Source: Salegentibacter lacus (GTDB lineage Bacteria > Bacteroidota > Bacteroidia > Flavobacteriales > Flavobacteriaceae). From it: DNA of 32,383 bases. The stretch covers positions 1 to 32,383 of the forward strand of contig NZ_JAIQZB010000027.1 of NCBI RefSeq assembly GCF_020164555.1, written 5' to 3'. The notes under the pieces are model-generated. The model did no database searches. It had not been told where the DNA came from and saw only the letters and a list, made by a program, of their open reading frames with translations. Of the stretch, positions 17,104 through 24,854 are shown piece by piece; within the stretch, counting starts at the first letter, position 1, and each line of letters begins with the position of its first letter. The position numbers and the translations under genes are program-made.

Positions 17104-17138
17104 AGCGGCCAGAAATCTAGATTTTTTGGCCGCTTTTT
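17104..17138 (+). terminator. Terminator after clpX, possibly shared with the convergent operon
   Basis: AGCGGCCA (17104-17111) pairs with TGGCCGCT (17127-17134), and the loop contains an inner palindrome around TCTAGA. The hairpin runs into TTTTTG on the plus strand. It lies between the converging clpX and DUF1989 genes and has T-rich sequence on both sides. Confidence 0.92.
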
Positions 17139-17162
17139 GTTTTTAAAAAGTGTTTTAAAAAA

Positions 17163-17741
17163 TTAACCTAATATCTCATAATGTATAGGTTTAAAACTTC
17201 CGTTATTGCTGTCTTCGGCAGAACAAGCGGTTAAGCCAACAATCAGGTCCATTTTGGCCTCAAACAAGATATAGTCACCCGCTTTACTTAAAGGCGGGTC
17301 TACATTTATTTTTCCATTTTTATCAAATTGAACATTCATAAATATGTTGAATGCCGTGGGAATATCGTCTGGCTCAATTTCAAATTTTTCCAGGTTGGTA
17401 TAAAGATTTTCAAAACAGCTGGGATGGTAACCCTTATAATCATACATCACCTCAAAAGTTTCAGGGCTGCAGGGTGCCAGTAAAAAGTCATTTCTTCCGT
17501 TGGTATCTTCCAGGATTTCTATCATTTTATTGCTCCGGTTGCTCCAAAGGAAGTTACCGGCAGTTATCAAAATAGATTCTTCAAAATCCATTGTTTTCCC
17601 TGATGATAATTTTTCCCTACGGTCTTTTGCATTAAATAAAACCATATCGCTAACCTGCTCGCCTTCGGGATCTATTACTTTCAGTTTCTGCCCTTTTTTC
17701 AGTTTAAAGGCGGCTCCAGATTGCTTTTTAATTATATGCAT
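17163..17741 (-). CDS. DUF1989 / urea-carboxylase-associated family protein
   Basis: The 192-residue protein has the DUF1989 layout. It comprises an N-terminal 'GAAFKLKKGQKLKVIDPEGEQVSD' barrel strand set, LLAPCSPETFEV (Cys91), GYHPSCFENL (His106, Cys109), FNIFMNV, and the closing SKAGDYILFEAKMDLIVGLTACSAED (Cys173). The Cys and His positions are likely metal or active-site residues. Relatives include the urea-amidolyase-associated proteins and the subunits of carboxyguanidine deiminase, which act on small guanidine- or urea-derived molecules. Here no urea carboxylase is nearby. The gene overlaps the upstream PaiB-like gene by 10 bp and is the last of a three-gene operon. Its substrate is unknown. 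Confidence 0.88.
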   Translation of the reverse strand: MHIIKKQSGAAFKLKKGQKLKVIDPEGEQVSDMVLFNAKDRREKLSSGKTMDFEESILITAGNFLWSNRSNKMIEILEDTNGRNDFLLAPCSPETFEVMYDYKGYHPSCFENLYTNLEKFEIEPDDIPTAFNIFMNVQFDKNGKINVDPPLSKAGDYILFEAKMDLIVGLTACSAEDSNNGSFKPIHYEILG

Positions 17742-18343
17742 TTATGCTCTTTTTTAATGTTTTCGCTTAAAGCGGAATTATTTTGTTGCTGTTCTAAATG
17801 TGAGGTGACCGATTCGATATCTTCTTTATTATAACCCTGATGCAGTTTCGCTATTCCCTGAATCTTTTCCACTTCACACCAAAACCCGGAAATTAATGGT
17901 AAATGATCTTCCAGCATTTTCTTTGGAATATCATTATAATACAAGGGTTTTTCCTGTGGCTTTTCAAAAGTGGCTACAAGTTTCTGTAACGAATCTTCAA
18001 GCTCTTCCCTGGACTGGATCTTAAGTTTTACGTTTACATGCACTGCAGAATAATCCCAGGTGCTAATATCTTTTTCTTTGTACCAGGAAGAAGAAACGTA
18101 GCCGTGCGCTCCCTGAAAAATCAGCAGTGCTTCTTTACCATCTTCCAGGTATTTAAACTGTTCGTTGTGGTTTGCTATATGAGCAAATAAAATAAAGTCT
18201 TTTGCCGTACCGTGAGTGAGAACAGGGATATGGGTAGCTAAAAGCCGGTCGCCGTTAATTATAAAAGTTGCAAAGGGATGATGCTGTATAAATTTAAAAA
18301 TAAATTCAGGATCATCCTTTTTGTATTTCTTAGGCTGGTACAT
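17732..18343 (-). CDS. PaiB-like FMN-binding protein
   Basis: From the ATG at 18343 the protein has 203 residues and begins MYQPKKYKKDDPEFIFKFIQ, the standard PaiB start. An upstream in-frame start at 18379 would overlap the previous gene by 31 bp and adds 12 unconserved residues, so I reject it. Family features are HPFATFIINGDRLLATHIPV, FILFAHIANHNEQFKYL, ALLIFQGAHGYVSSSWY and the KPLYYNDIPKKMLEDHLPLISGF block. The fold is a split-barrel flavin-binding one. PaiB was named as a transcriptional regulator in Bacillus, but the fold also suits an enzyme. Five bp separate it from the YcgG-family gene, so it is part of one operon. Confidence 0.88.
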   Translation of the reverse strand: MYQPKKYKKDDPEFIFKFIQHHPFATFIINGDRLLATHIPVLTHGTAKDFILFAHIANHNEQFKYLEDGKEALLIFQGAHGYVSSSWYKEKDISTWDYSAVHVNVKLKIQSREELEDSLQKLVATFEKPQEKPLYYNDIPKKMLEDHLPLISGFWCEVEKIQGIAKLHQGYNKEDIESVTSHLEQQQNNSALSENIKKEHKCI

Positions 18344-18348
18344 AGTTA

Positions 18349-19044
18349 TTATTTTCCGTGAAGAAAAGGACATTTCCATTCCTCTCCAACTTTACGGCCA
18401 CTATATTGCCTGGCTTCGCTTTTTTCTCCAAAATCTTCCAACATAGGGTTTATGTTACCCTGTAACTCGCTATCGCGTTCTCTAATCTTATCACGAACGG
18501 TATTAAATGCGCCCATTTCTCTTAATTTTTCAAATTGCCAGTGTAAATTAAAGGCAATCGCCGGGTAAGGGCTCCGTCTTGCTTTACGGCTGCTGTTTGG
18601 ATGCATGCCAACTATATAAAAAGCTTTTCCGGCAATGCTAAAACTGAAATTTTTATCTTCGGGGTTATCGCTAACTTCAGGATCCCAGTTTTCATTATCT
18701 AAATCATGTAAAAACTCAAGTTGTTTCCAGAGCGCTGTTTCAAATTGATTTTCAGAAAATGAATCCTGATCTTTAAAAACCGCCATAAACGTATAGAATT
18801 CTTTAGATTCAAAATCGTAGTTTTCAATATACTTTTGTAAATCTTTATAGATGAGTTTTGCTGTTTTTCGGCTGGGAAATTCATCGTAGGTATGAAGATC
18901 TAAATGGTTTTGTCCAAAAACCGTTTGGGCCATAATACAAGGATGATCTTTAGTTAGCACAAAATCTTTAAATGCAAGCTCTATAGTCTTGTCTGCAGTA
19001 GTTTGTGACTGCTTTGCTTTTGGTTTTTCCTTTGAAGAAATCAT
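18349..19044 (-). CDS. YqcI/YcgG-family protein, putative heme-dependent N-oxygenase
   Basis: The 231-residue cytoplasmic protein carries the family landmarks. These are an early HPCIMAQTVF segment (His34-Pro35-Cys36), a central YIVGMHPNSSRKARRSPYPAIAFNLHWQFE stretch split here as HPNSS (148-152) and AFNLHWQFE, and a C-terminal QYSGRKVGEEWKCPF ending with Cys225. The family (PF08892) includes GntA of guanitoxin biosynthesis, described as a heme-dependent N-hydroxylase acting on a guanidine nitrogen. That activity is a hypothesis for this gene. It heads a tight operon with PaiB-like and DUF1989 genes. A decayed SemiSWEET gene lies 102 bp upstream on the same strand. Confidence 0.85.
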   Translation of the reverse strand: MISSKEKPKAKQSQTTADKTIELAFKDFVLTKDHPCIMAQTVFGQNHLDLHTYDEFPSRKTAKLIYKDLQKYIENYDFESKEFYTFMAVFKDQDSFSENQFETALWKQLEFLHDLDNENWDPEVSDNPEDKNFSFSIAGKAFYIVGMHPNSSRKARRSPYPAIAFNLHWQFEKLREMGAFNTVRDKIRERDSELQGNINPMLEDFGEKSEARQYSGRKVGEEWKCPFLHGK

Positions 19045-19146
19045 AACATTGTGGTTATTTTGGTAAAACTATCAAGTTTGTATTTTCTTTCAATATTGTT
19101 TAAGAATAAATTAGTTCAAAATTTAATAAGATTAACAGGTCTTGAT

Positions 19147-19402
19147 TTATTCCTTTTTACGGTATCGAAGCATTAAATACAACATAACTCCATTTAACCA
19201 GCGAGAAACTCCATTTGTAGCAATAATAGGAAGATGATTTTAGGTAATTCCATAGAAAAACGCCCAGAATTAAAATGCTAAACATTTCCGGAGACACATC
19301 TTCTATTTTCTTGGTTTTCCAGGCTTTTTTAATCTGAGGAATAACCTCCAAGGTTGTACAGATTCCTGCAGCCAGTCCCCTAATATCAGTCCACTATAGC
19401 AT
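19147..19402 (-). pseudogene. SemiSWEET-family sugar transporter, inactivated
   Basis: Read from an ATG at 19402 the frame gives M-L-stop-WTDIRGLAAGICTTLEVIPQ and continues into IKKAWKTKKIEDVSPEMFSI and LILGVFLW. This is the first half of a SemiSWEET (PQ-loop) protein with its PQ motif. The family's second half then appears in another frame as FYGIT-stop-NHLPIIATNGVS and WLNGVMLYLMLRYRKKE, ending at a TAA at 19147-19149. The damage is therefore a TAG at codon 3, a small indel at FLW/FYG and a TAA soon after. The total span of 256 bp fits the usual 85-90 codons. It begins 6 bp after the DUF421 stop and was probably its operon partner. The middle frame alone gives a 64-codon TTG-initiated ORF that is not a real protein. 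Confidence 0.85.
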
Positions 19403-19408
19403 CTTGAT

Positions 19409-19933
19409 CTATTTATCTTGTACATCTTTGGTAAGCCAAGCTTCTACTTCCTGATTTTTATCAGATGTATGTAAAACAGAAATATCTCCGGTTGTTTCAA
19501 AAATTACCGCTCTAACCTGCGAAAGATCCAATACATTCGATTCTCTTAATTTCGAGCGAAGATCTCCCTCGGTAACCCTGGCTTTTTTTAAATTTTCATG
19601 AAGAATATTTTTCCCATCCATTAGCATTAGAGGCGAATTATCTATCGCTTTTTGAAACCATATGTATCTTCTGGAATAAGCCGCTGAAATTTGCAAAATA
19701 TACACTGCTGCAAGGCCTACAATTCCCTGTATTAAACTTACGGAGGCTGAAAGTACTGTGCTCGCAATAATAGAACCTATGGCTACCGTCATCGCAAAAT
19801 CAAAACTCGACATTTTAGAGAAACTGCGTTTTCCCGCAATTCTGGTAAAAATTATAATAGCCAGATAAATTCCTGCAGCTGTTATTAAAATTGCGATTAT
19901 AGATGTCCAGGAAGCTTCAAACCATTTTTCCAT
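19409..19933 (-). CDS. DUF421 / YetF-family membrane protein
   Basis: The 174-residue protein has three N-terminal membrane segments (about residues 10-30, 45-62 and 65-85). Between them lies the conserved loop FTRIAGKRSFSKMSSFDFAMTVAIGSI (shown from Phe30), typical of DUF421. A cytoplasmic domain follows with PLMLMDGKNILHENLKKARV and a strand pair ending AVIFETTGDISVL, as in Bacillus YetF. The family is linked to spore and membrane biology in Bacillus but has no defined activity in Bacteroidota. It is divergent from the phosphodiesterase gene and sits just upstream of the SemiSWEET remnant. Confidence 0.88.
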   Translation of the reverse strand: MEKWFEASWTSIIAILITAAGIYLAIIIFTRIAGKRSFSKMSSFDFAMTVAIGSIIASTVLSASVSLIQGIVGLAAVYILQISAAYSRRYIWFQKAIDNSPLMLMDGKNILHENLKKARVTEGDLRSKLRESNVLDLSQVRAVIFETTGDISVLHTSDKNQEVEAWLTKDVQDK

Positions 19934-20025
19934 AGCTAAAATTATTGATTAGATAGTTTTATAAAATTAAAAACAATCGTCCACAAGTAAATGTTAAATC
20001 CTGATAAGTCTTTCTTAATAAGAGT

Positions 20026-20056
20026 TTTACTCACTACCCCAGATTGAATATATTTG
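20026..20056 (+). promoter_or_regulatory. Promoter of the glycerophosphodiester phosphodiesterase gene
   Basis: TTTA (20026-20029), a 19-bp spacer and TATATTTG (20049-20056) match the Bacteroidota consensus with one mismatch. The -7 element ends only 4 bp before the ATG, so transcription would begin at or next to the start codon. Confidence 0.6.
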
Positions 20057-20060
20057 CGTC

Positions 20061-20759
20061 ATGAACAAAATTCTAAAAATTGGCCACCGTGGCGCCAAAG
20101 GGCATTTAGCCGAAAATACACTCGAGAGTATCAAAAGAGCGCTGGAATTTGGCGTTGATGCCATAGAGATAGATGTACATAGGTGCAAAACCGGAGAGTT
20201 GGTGGTAATTCACGATTTCACTTTAGACCGAACCACGAACGGAAGCGGTGAAATTGCAAAAAAAACTTTAGCGGAATTAAAAGATCTAAAAGTTGAAGAT
20301 CAATTTGAAATTCCTTTGCTTATCGAAATTTTAGAACTTATTCAGGGTAAATGCGCCATAAATATCGAATTGAAAGGTCTGAATACAGCTACCGCTACTT
20401 CAGAAATCATCAAGAAATATATTGCTAAAAAGAATTGGAAGTATGAAGATTTTATCGTTTCCAGTTTTCAGAAAAATGAGTTGTTTCAAATGCGAAAACT
20501 CGATGAAAATGTTCCATTAGGAATTCTAAGCAAAGCAAGTGTTTCTGAAGCTATAGAACTGGGAAAACTACTAGAAGCATCGGCTATTCATCCTTCTCTG
20601 GGAATTATTACAAGAGATAATGTAACGGCATCTCAACAGGCTGGATTTAAAGTGAATGTCTGGACGGTAAATGAGCCGCAAGATATTGAGCGAATGCGGG
20701 AATTTGGCGTTGACGGAATTATCTCAGATTTCCCCGATAGACTTTTTGAAAGGAAGTAA
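20061..20759 (+). CDS. Glycerophosphodiester phosphodiesterase
   Basis: The 232-residue TIM-barrel enzyme hydrolyses glycerophosphodiesters from phospholipid turnover to glycerol 3-phosphate and an alcohol. Visible motifs are IGHRGAKGHLAENT (His9, Arg10, Glu18), the metal-binding AIEIDVH (Glu36, Asp38), LVVIHDFTLDRTTNG (His51), INIELKG, and VNVWTVNEPQDIERMREFGVDGIISDFP at the C-terminus. It has no signal peptide, so it is the cytoplasmic UgpQ-like form. A flavoprotein gene follows 65 bp downstream on the same strand. Confidence 0.95.
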   Translation: MNKILKIGHRGAKGHLAENTLESIKRALEFGVDAIEIDVHRCKTGELVVIHDFTLDRTTNGSGEIAKKTLAELKDLKVEDQFEIPLLIEILELIQGKCAINIELKGLNTATATSEIIKKYIAKKNWKYEDFIVSSFQKNELFQMRKLDENVPLGILSKASVSEAIELGKLLEASAIHPSLGIITRDNVTASQQAGFKVNVWTVNEPQDIERMREFGVDGIISDFPDRLFERK

Positions 20760-20824
20760 GAAAAAAGAGTCAAGATTTAAATAACTCTAACCTGGAATTT
20801 AAAACCTCAAACTGAAACTTAAAA

Positions 20825-22045
20825 ATGCAGCATTTCGATATAATTATAGTTGGTGGCGGTGCCGCTGGATTTTTCACCGCAATAAACGTTGCAGAATTAA
20901 ATCCGAACTTAAAAATTGCCATTTTAGAACGAGGGAAAGAAGTGCTTACCAAAGTCAAAGTTTCGGGTGGCGGAAGGTGTAATGTAACCCACGCCGAATT
21001 TCTTCCAAAGGAACTCAGCACCAATTATCCTCGAGGTGAAAAGGAATTACTGGGGCCTTTTCACAGTTTTATGACCGGCGATACCATGCAATGGTTCGAA
21101 GAAAAGGGCATAGTATTAAAGATCGAAGATGATGGCCGCATTTTTCCCGTTTCAGATGATTCTCAAAGTATTATCGATTGTTTTTTACGGGAAACTGAAA
21201 GATTGAAGATTCAGGTTTTAAAAAATCATTCTGTTCAGGATTTTCAGCAGGAAGAAGAAGTTTGGATATTAAAAACCAGTAAAGGAGATTTTTCGACAGG
21301 AAAAATTATGCTTGCTACCGGCAGCAATCCGAAAATCTGGAATATGCTGAAAAAACTCGGGCACAATATTATTGAGCCGGTGCCATCCCTTTTTACCTTT
21401 AACATAAAAGACGAAAGAATTAAAGACCTGCCCGGAATTGCAACAGAAGCCGAAGTAAAAATAAACTCCAAAAAAATAAATTTAGAAAGTAAAGGCCCGT
21501 TGTTAATTACCCACTGGGGAATGAGCGGCCCGGGGATTTTAAAACTTTCGGCCTGGGGCGCTAGGGATTTGGAGAAGCTGAATTATCAATTTGAAATAAA
21601 AGTAAACTGGTTGCCGGGAGTTAATTTTGAAGAAATTTTAAATCAATTAAAAGATTTAAAAACAAAGCTTGCGAAACAGCAGGTATTAAAAAATGCACAA
21701 TTCGATTTGCCTAAAAGATTGTGGAGAAATCTTATAGTGGCTGCGGGTATTTCGGACGGCACTACCTGGGCCGATTTAAATAAAAATCAGCTACAAGATT
21801 TAAGCAGTCAGCTTACCGAAGCAGTTTTCAAAGTAAACGGGAAAAGCACTTTTAAAGAAGAATTTGTCACGGCCGGCGGCGTAGATCTCAAAGAAGTAAA
21901 TTTTAAAACTTTTGAAAGCAAACTTCATAAAAACCTATTTCTCGCGGGGGAAATTTTAAATATTGACGCCATAACTGGCGGATTTAACTTTCAGAATGCC
22001 TGGACAGGTGGTTCTCTCGCTGCAAAAGCAATGAGTAAAGATTAG
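20825..22045 (+). CDS. HI0933/YhiN-family FAD-dependent oxidoreductase
   Basis: The 406-residue protein starts with a dinucleotide-binding fold, FDIIIVGGGAAGFFTAINVA (GxGxxG-like at residues 10-15). It then has the family-specific KVSGGGRCNVTH block, a second FAD contact IMLATGSNP, THWGMSGPGILKLSAW, and the C-terminal EFVTAGGVDLKEVNFKTFES … GFNFQNAWTGGSLAAKAM. These define the HI0933-like (BaiN/YhiN) flavoproteins. The activity is not established for most members; some reduce steroid or unsaturated substrates. Its stop overlaps the convergent tspO stop by 4 bp. No partner gene suggests a substrate. Confidence 0.92.
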   Translation: MQHFDIIIVGGGAAGFFTAINVAELNPNLKIAILERGKEVLTKVKVSGGGRCNVTHAEFLPKELSTNYPRGEKELLGPFHSFMTGDTMQWFEEKGIVLKIEDDGRIFPVSDDSQSIIDCFLRETERLKIQVLKNHSVQDFQQEEEVWILKTSKGDFSTGKIMLATGSNPKIWNMLKKLGHNIIEPVPSLFTFNIKDERIKDLPGIATEAEVKINSKKINLESKGPLLITHWGMSGPGILKLSAWGARDLEKLNYQFEIKVNWLPGVNFEEILNQLKDLKTKLAKQQVLKNAQFDLPKRLWRNLIVAAGISDGTTWADLNKNQLQDLSSQLTEAVFKVNGKSTFKEEFVTAGGVDLKEVNFKTFESKLHKNLFLAGEILNIDAITGGFNFQNAWTGGSLAAKAMSKD

Positions 22046-22518
22046 TTAAATTGCCAAATCTCGAAATTAAGAGCCACTACAAGAAGTACCCAAATCGCAT
22101 AGGGAATCAATAAATAGGCCGCCACTTTGTTTACTATTTTAAACCACTTAATGGTGAAAATAATAAGTATAAATAAGGCGATAATATTCAAAAATGCTAG
22201 AAATGGTTTTTGGAGTCCGAAGAAAAGCAAAGACCAGGAACCGTTTAATAGTAACAAGAATCCAAGATGGTACAAAGCGGTTTTCACCCATTTATGATAA
22301 AAGCCCTTATTCCAAACTATTCCCGCGGCTACCCCCATTAATAGATACATTAAAAACCATACAGGTCCAAAAAGAAAGTCGGGCGGATTAAACCAGGGTT
22401 TGTTGAGTTCGGGGTACCAAGCTTCATATCCTGCTTGGGTAGCAATTACTCCCATAAATCCGAAAAGCAAACAAATGCCAATGGCCACAGAACTTCGTAA
22501 TATGAGTTTTTTGGTCAT
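22042..22518 (-). CDS. tspO: TspO/MBR-family protein
   Basis: The 158-residue membrane protein has five transmembrane segments. It shows the TspO hallmarks WYPELNKPWFNPPDFLFGPVWFLMY (split: WYPELNKPWFNPP, then FGPVWFLMYLLMG) and the later LLNGSWSLLFFGL and PYAIWVLLVVALN stretches. TspO proteins bind porphyrins and help handle tetrapyrroles or oxidative stress, and in bacteria lie in the outer or cytoplasmic membrane. The gene stands alone on the minus strand, converging with the flavoprotein gene. Confidence 0.95.
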   Translation of the reverse strand: MTKKLILRSSVAIGICLLFGFMGVIATQAGYEAWYPELNKPWFNPPDFLFGPVWFLMYLLMGVAAGIVWNKGFYHKWVKTALYHLGFLLLLNGSWSLLFFGLQKPFLAFLNIIALFILIIFTIKWFKIVNKVAAYLLIPYAIWVLLVVALNFEIWQFN

Positions 22519-22763
22519 TTTTTGATTGTTTTTCTGAGTGAAATTAAAACATATTAAGCTTTATAGATTAAAATGACTTCATGTAAAAATCACTATTTCA
22601 GACTTTAAGCTTGTAAGTTTCCTTCTACTAAAATATAAATTTATTTGAACCGGGAAAGAAAATTCCCAAAACATAAAACATATCTTTGCTGCCTAATTGA
22701 GATTTAAATTTTTCAATCTACCGCCTTTGGCTTGCTCCGGGGTGATTTATTAAAAGTTTTGCT
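22519..22763. other. 245-bp divergent intergenic region between tspO and mvaD
   Basis: No ORF is supported here. It holds a short GGGAA…TTCCC inverted repeat at about 22652-22667, the -7 element TATCTTTG at 22681-22688, and a GC-richer stretch (CCGCCTTTGGCTTGCTCCGG, about 22721-22740) unlike its AT-rich surroundings. This stretch resembles scattered flavobacterial intergenic repeats, but I cannot confirm that. Confidence 0.5.
22681..22688 (+). promoter_or_regulatory. -7 promoter element upstream of mvaD
   Basis: TATCTTTG matches TAnnTTTG. The -33 TTTG is missing at the right distance. It would give an untranslated leader of about 70 bases before the mvaD ATG. Confidence 0.4.
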
Positions 22764-23852
22764 ATGAGCGAAAAGGATTTTATTCCAAGGCAATATTCGA
22801 ACAAAATAGAAAAAGGAGAAGTGACCTGGCAGTCGCCCAGTAATATCGCCCTCGTTAAATATTGGGGAAAGAAGGAAAATCAAATCCCTGCAAATCCTTC
22901 GGTAAGTTTTACATTGAATAACTGCAAAACTACCACAAGATTCGAGTTTCTGAAGAAATCAGAGAAATCTGAAACTTTTGATTTTGAGCTTTATTTTGAA
23001 GGAAAAAAGAAAGAAGATTTTAGGCCTAAGATTCAGCAGTTTTTTGAGCGTATTGAGAAGTATTGTCCGTTTTTAAAAGACTATAATTTTAAGATTCATA
23101 CCGAAAATTCATTTCCACACAGTAGCGGTATCGCTTCTTCTGCCAGCGGGATGAGTGCCCTTGCGCTTTGTGTAATGAGCTTAGAAAAGGAACTGGGTTC
23201 GAATGAAGTAAACAACGAAGAATATTTTTATAAAAAAGCTTCGTTTTTGGCTCGGTTGGGTTCAGGGAGTGCTTGTCGCAGTTTAGAAGGTGAATTAATC
23301 GAATGGGGTGAACATGAAAATATTTCTGAAAGCAGCGATCTTTTCGGAATAAAATATCCTTTTGAAATCCATGAGGTTTTTAAAACTTTTCAGGATACTA
23401 TTTTGCTAGTAGATAAAGGCCAGAAGCAGGTGAGCAGCAGCGTAGGTCATAATTTAATGCACGGCCATCCTTTTGCTGAAAATCGTTTCGCGCAGGCACA
23501 TTCAAATTTAGATAAATTGAAGGAGGTTTTTGCTTCAGGTAATTTGGAAGAATTTATCGCAATTGTAGAAAGTGAGGCACTCACGCTGCACGCGATGATG
23601 ATGAGTAGCAATCCTTATTTTATTCTGATTAAACCCAATACCCTGGAGATTATCAATAAAATATGGGAGTTCAGGGAAGCAACAAAAACGCCGGTTTGCT
23701 TTACCTTAGATGCCGGTGCAAACGTACACGTACTTTATCCTGAAAAAAATAAAGCAAAAGTTTTAGAATTCATTAAGAATGAGCTTGTTGTCTATTGTGA
23801 AAAAGGGCAGTATATTTGCGATCAGGTTGGAAAGGGTGCAGAAAAATTGTAG
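22764..23852 (+). CDS. mvaD: Diphosphomevalonate decarboxylase
   Basis: This enzyme makes isopentenyl diphosphate from mevalonate 5-diphosphate with ATP. The 362-residue GHMP-fold protein has SPSNIALVKYWGKKE (Lys32 region), the nucleotide loop FPHSSGIASSASGMSALAL, LGSGSACRSLEG with catalytic Arg172, and CFTLDAGANVHVLYP with the catalytic Asp316. All match known decarboxylases. The mevalonate-kinase-like gene follows 52 bp downstream, then a UbiA prenyltransferase. The mevalonate route replaces the MEP pathway for isoprenoids in many Flavobacteriaceae. Confidence 0.95.
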   Translation: MSEKDFIPRQYSNKIEKGEVTWQSPSNIALVKYWGKKENQIPANPSVSFTLNNCKTTTRFEFLKKSEKSETFDFELYFEGKKKEDFRPKIQQFFERIEKYCPFLKDYNFKIHTENSFPHSSGIASSASGMSALALCVMSLEKELGSNEVNNEEYFYKKASFLARLGSGSACRSLEGELIEWGEHENISESSDLFGIKYPFEIHEVFKTFQDTILLVDKGQKQVSSSVGHNLMHGHPFAENRFAQAHSNLDKLKEVFASGNLEEFIAIVESEALTLHAMMMSSNPYFILIKPNTLEIINKIWEFREATKTPVCFTLDAGANVHVLYPEKNKAKVLEFIKNELVVYCEKGQYICDQVGKGAEKL

Positions 23853-23904
23853 ATTTACTTACATTGCTCTTTTTTGAACTCAAAAAAAGACTATTCGATA
23901 GCTT

Positions 23905-24843
23905 ATGAAAGGACCTTTATTTTATTCGAAAATTCTTCTCTTTGGAGAGTATGGAATCATCAAAGATTCCAAAGGTTTATCTATTCCTTATAATTTTTAT
24001 AATGGTGCTTTAAAAGTAGACGAAGATCCTTCTGAAGTTGCTATTGCCTCTAACAAAAGTTTACGACGCTTTGCCGATTATCTAAAAGAGCTTGAGCAAA
24101 ATAGTCCCGAACTGGTTCAATTTGATATGGCTGCCTTAAATGCCGATATTGAAAAAGGCATGTATTTCGATTCTACCATTCCGCAGGGATATGGAGTTGG
24201 AAGCAGCGGTGCTTTAGTTGCGGCTATTTATGATAAATATGCTACCGGAAAGATTACCGTTTTAGAAAACCTTACGCGTGATAAATTATTAAAACTAAAA
24301 AAGATTTTCGGAGAAATGGAATCTTTTTTCCACGGAAAATCTTCAGGTTTAGATCCGCTTAACAGCTATTTAAGCATTCCAATTCTTATAAATTCTAAAG
24401 ATAATATTGAACCTGCGGGAATTCCGTCTCAAACCGAAAATGGTCTTGGTGCTGTATTTCTATTAGACAGCGGTAGCACCGGCGAAACCGGCCCGATGGT
24501 TGGAATCTTTATGGAGAATATGAAGCAGGAAGGTTTTAGACAAATGCTTAAAGAGCAATTTGTGAAACATACCGATGCCTGTGTTGATGATTTCCTAAAA
24601 GGTGATGTAAAATCTTTATTTACTAACGTAAAAAGACTTTCTCACGTAGTTCTGGACAACTTTAAACCAATGATTCCCGATCAATTTCATAAACTTTGGA
24701 AACACGGTATTGATACCAACGATTATTACCTGAAACTTTGTGGTTCTGGCGGTGGTGGTTATATCTTAGGGTTTACCGAAGACATTGAAAAAGCTAGAAA
24801 ATCTCTTAAAGATTACAAATTAGAAGTGGTTTACAACTTCTAA
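23905..24843 (+). CDS. GHMP kinase, probable mevalonate kinase
   Basis: A 312-residue GHMP-superfamily kinase. It starts with SKILLFGEYGIIKDSKGLSI (the usual 'lLfGEh.vv.G' substrate strand). The ATP loop is IPQGYGVGSSGALVAAIYD, the catalytic Asp motif is ESFFHGKSSGLDPLNSY, and motif 3 is KLCGSGGGGYILGF. In Bacteroidota this type lies next to mvaD and is taken to phosphorylate mevalonate. Phosphomevalonate kinase is the alternative, as no separate gene for that step is in the window. It is 11 bp from the prenyltransferase gene, so all are one operon. Confidence 0.85.
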   Translation: MKGPLFYSKILLFGEYGIIKDSKGLSIPYNFYNGALKVDEDPSEVAIASNKSLRRFADYLKELEQNSPELVQFDMAALNADIEKGMYFDSTIPQGYGVGSSGALVAAIYDKYATGKITVLENLTRDKLLKLKKIFGEMESFFHGKSSGLDPLNSYLSIPILINSKDNIEPAGIPSQTENGLGAVFLLDSGSTGETGPMVGIFMENMKQEGFRQMLKEQFVKHTDACVDDFLKGDVKSLFTNVKRLSHVVLDNFKPMIPDQFHKLWKHGIDTNDYYLKLCGSGGGGYILGFTEDIEKARKSLKDYKLEVVYNF

Positions 24844-24854
24844 ACTCACCTTAC

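Noticed and set aside
18344-18379. PaiB-like start at 18379
   Set aside because: It overlaps the end of the YcgG-family gene by 31 bp, and the conserved family start MYQPKKY is at 18343.
19157-19351. A 64-codon minus-strand ORF that could be taken as a small hypothetical protein
   Set aside because: It is the middle frame of the broken SemiSWEET gene; family homology continues on both sides past a stop and a frame change, and its apparent start is an internal TTG.
20766-20788. AGAGT/ACTCT hairpin after the phosphodiesterase gene
   Set aside because: Five base pairs with a 13-nt loop and no T-tract is too weak to call a terminator.
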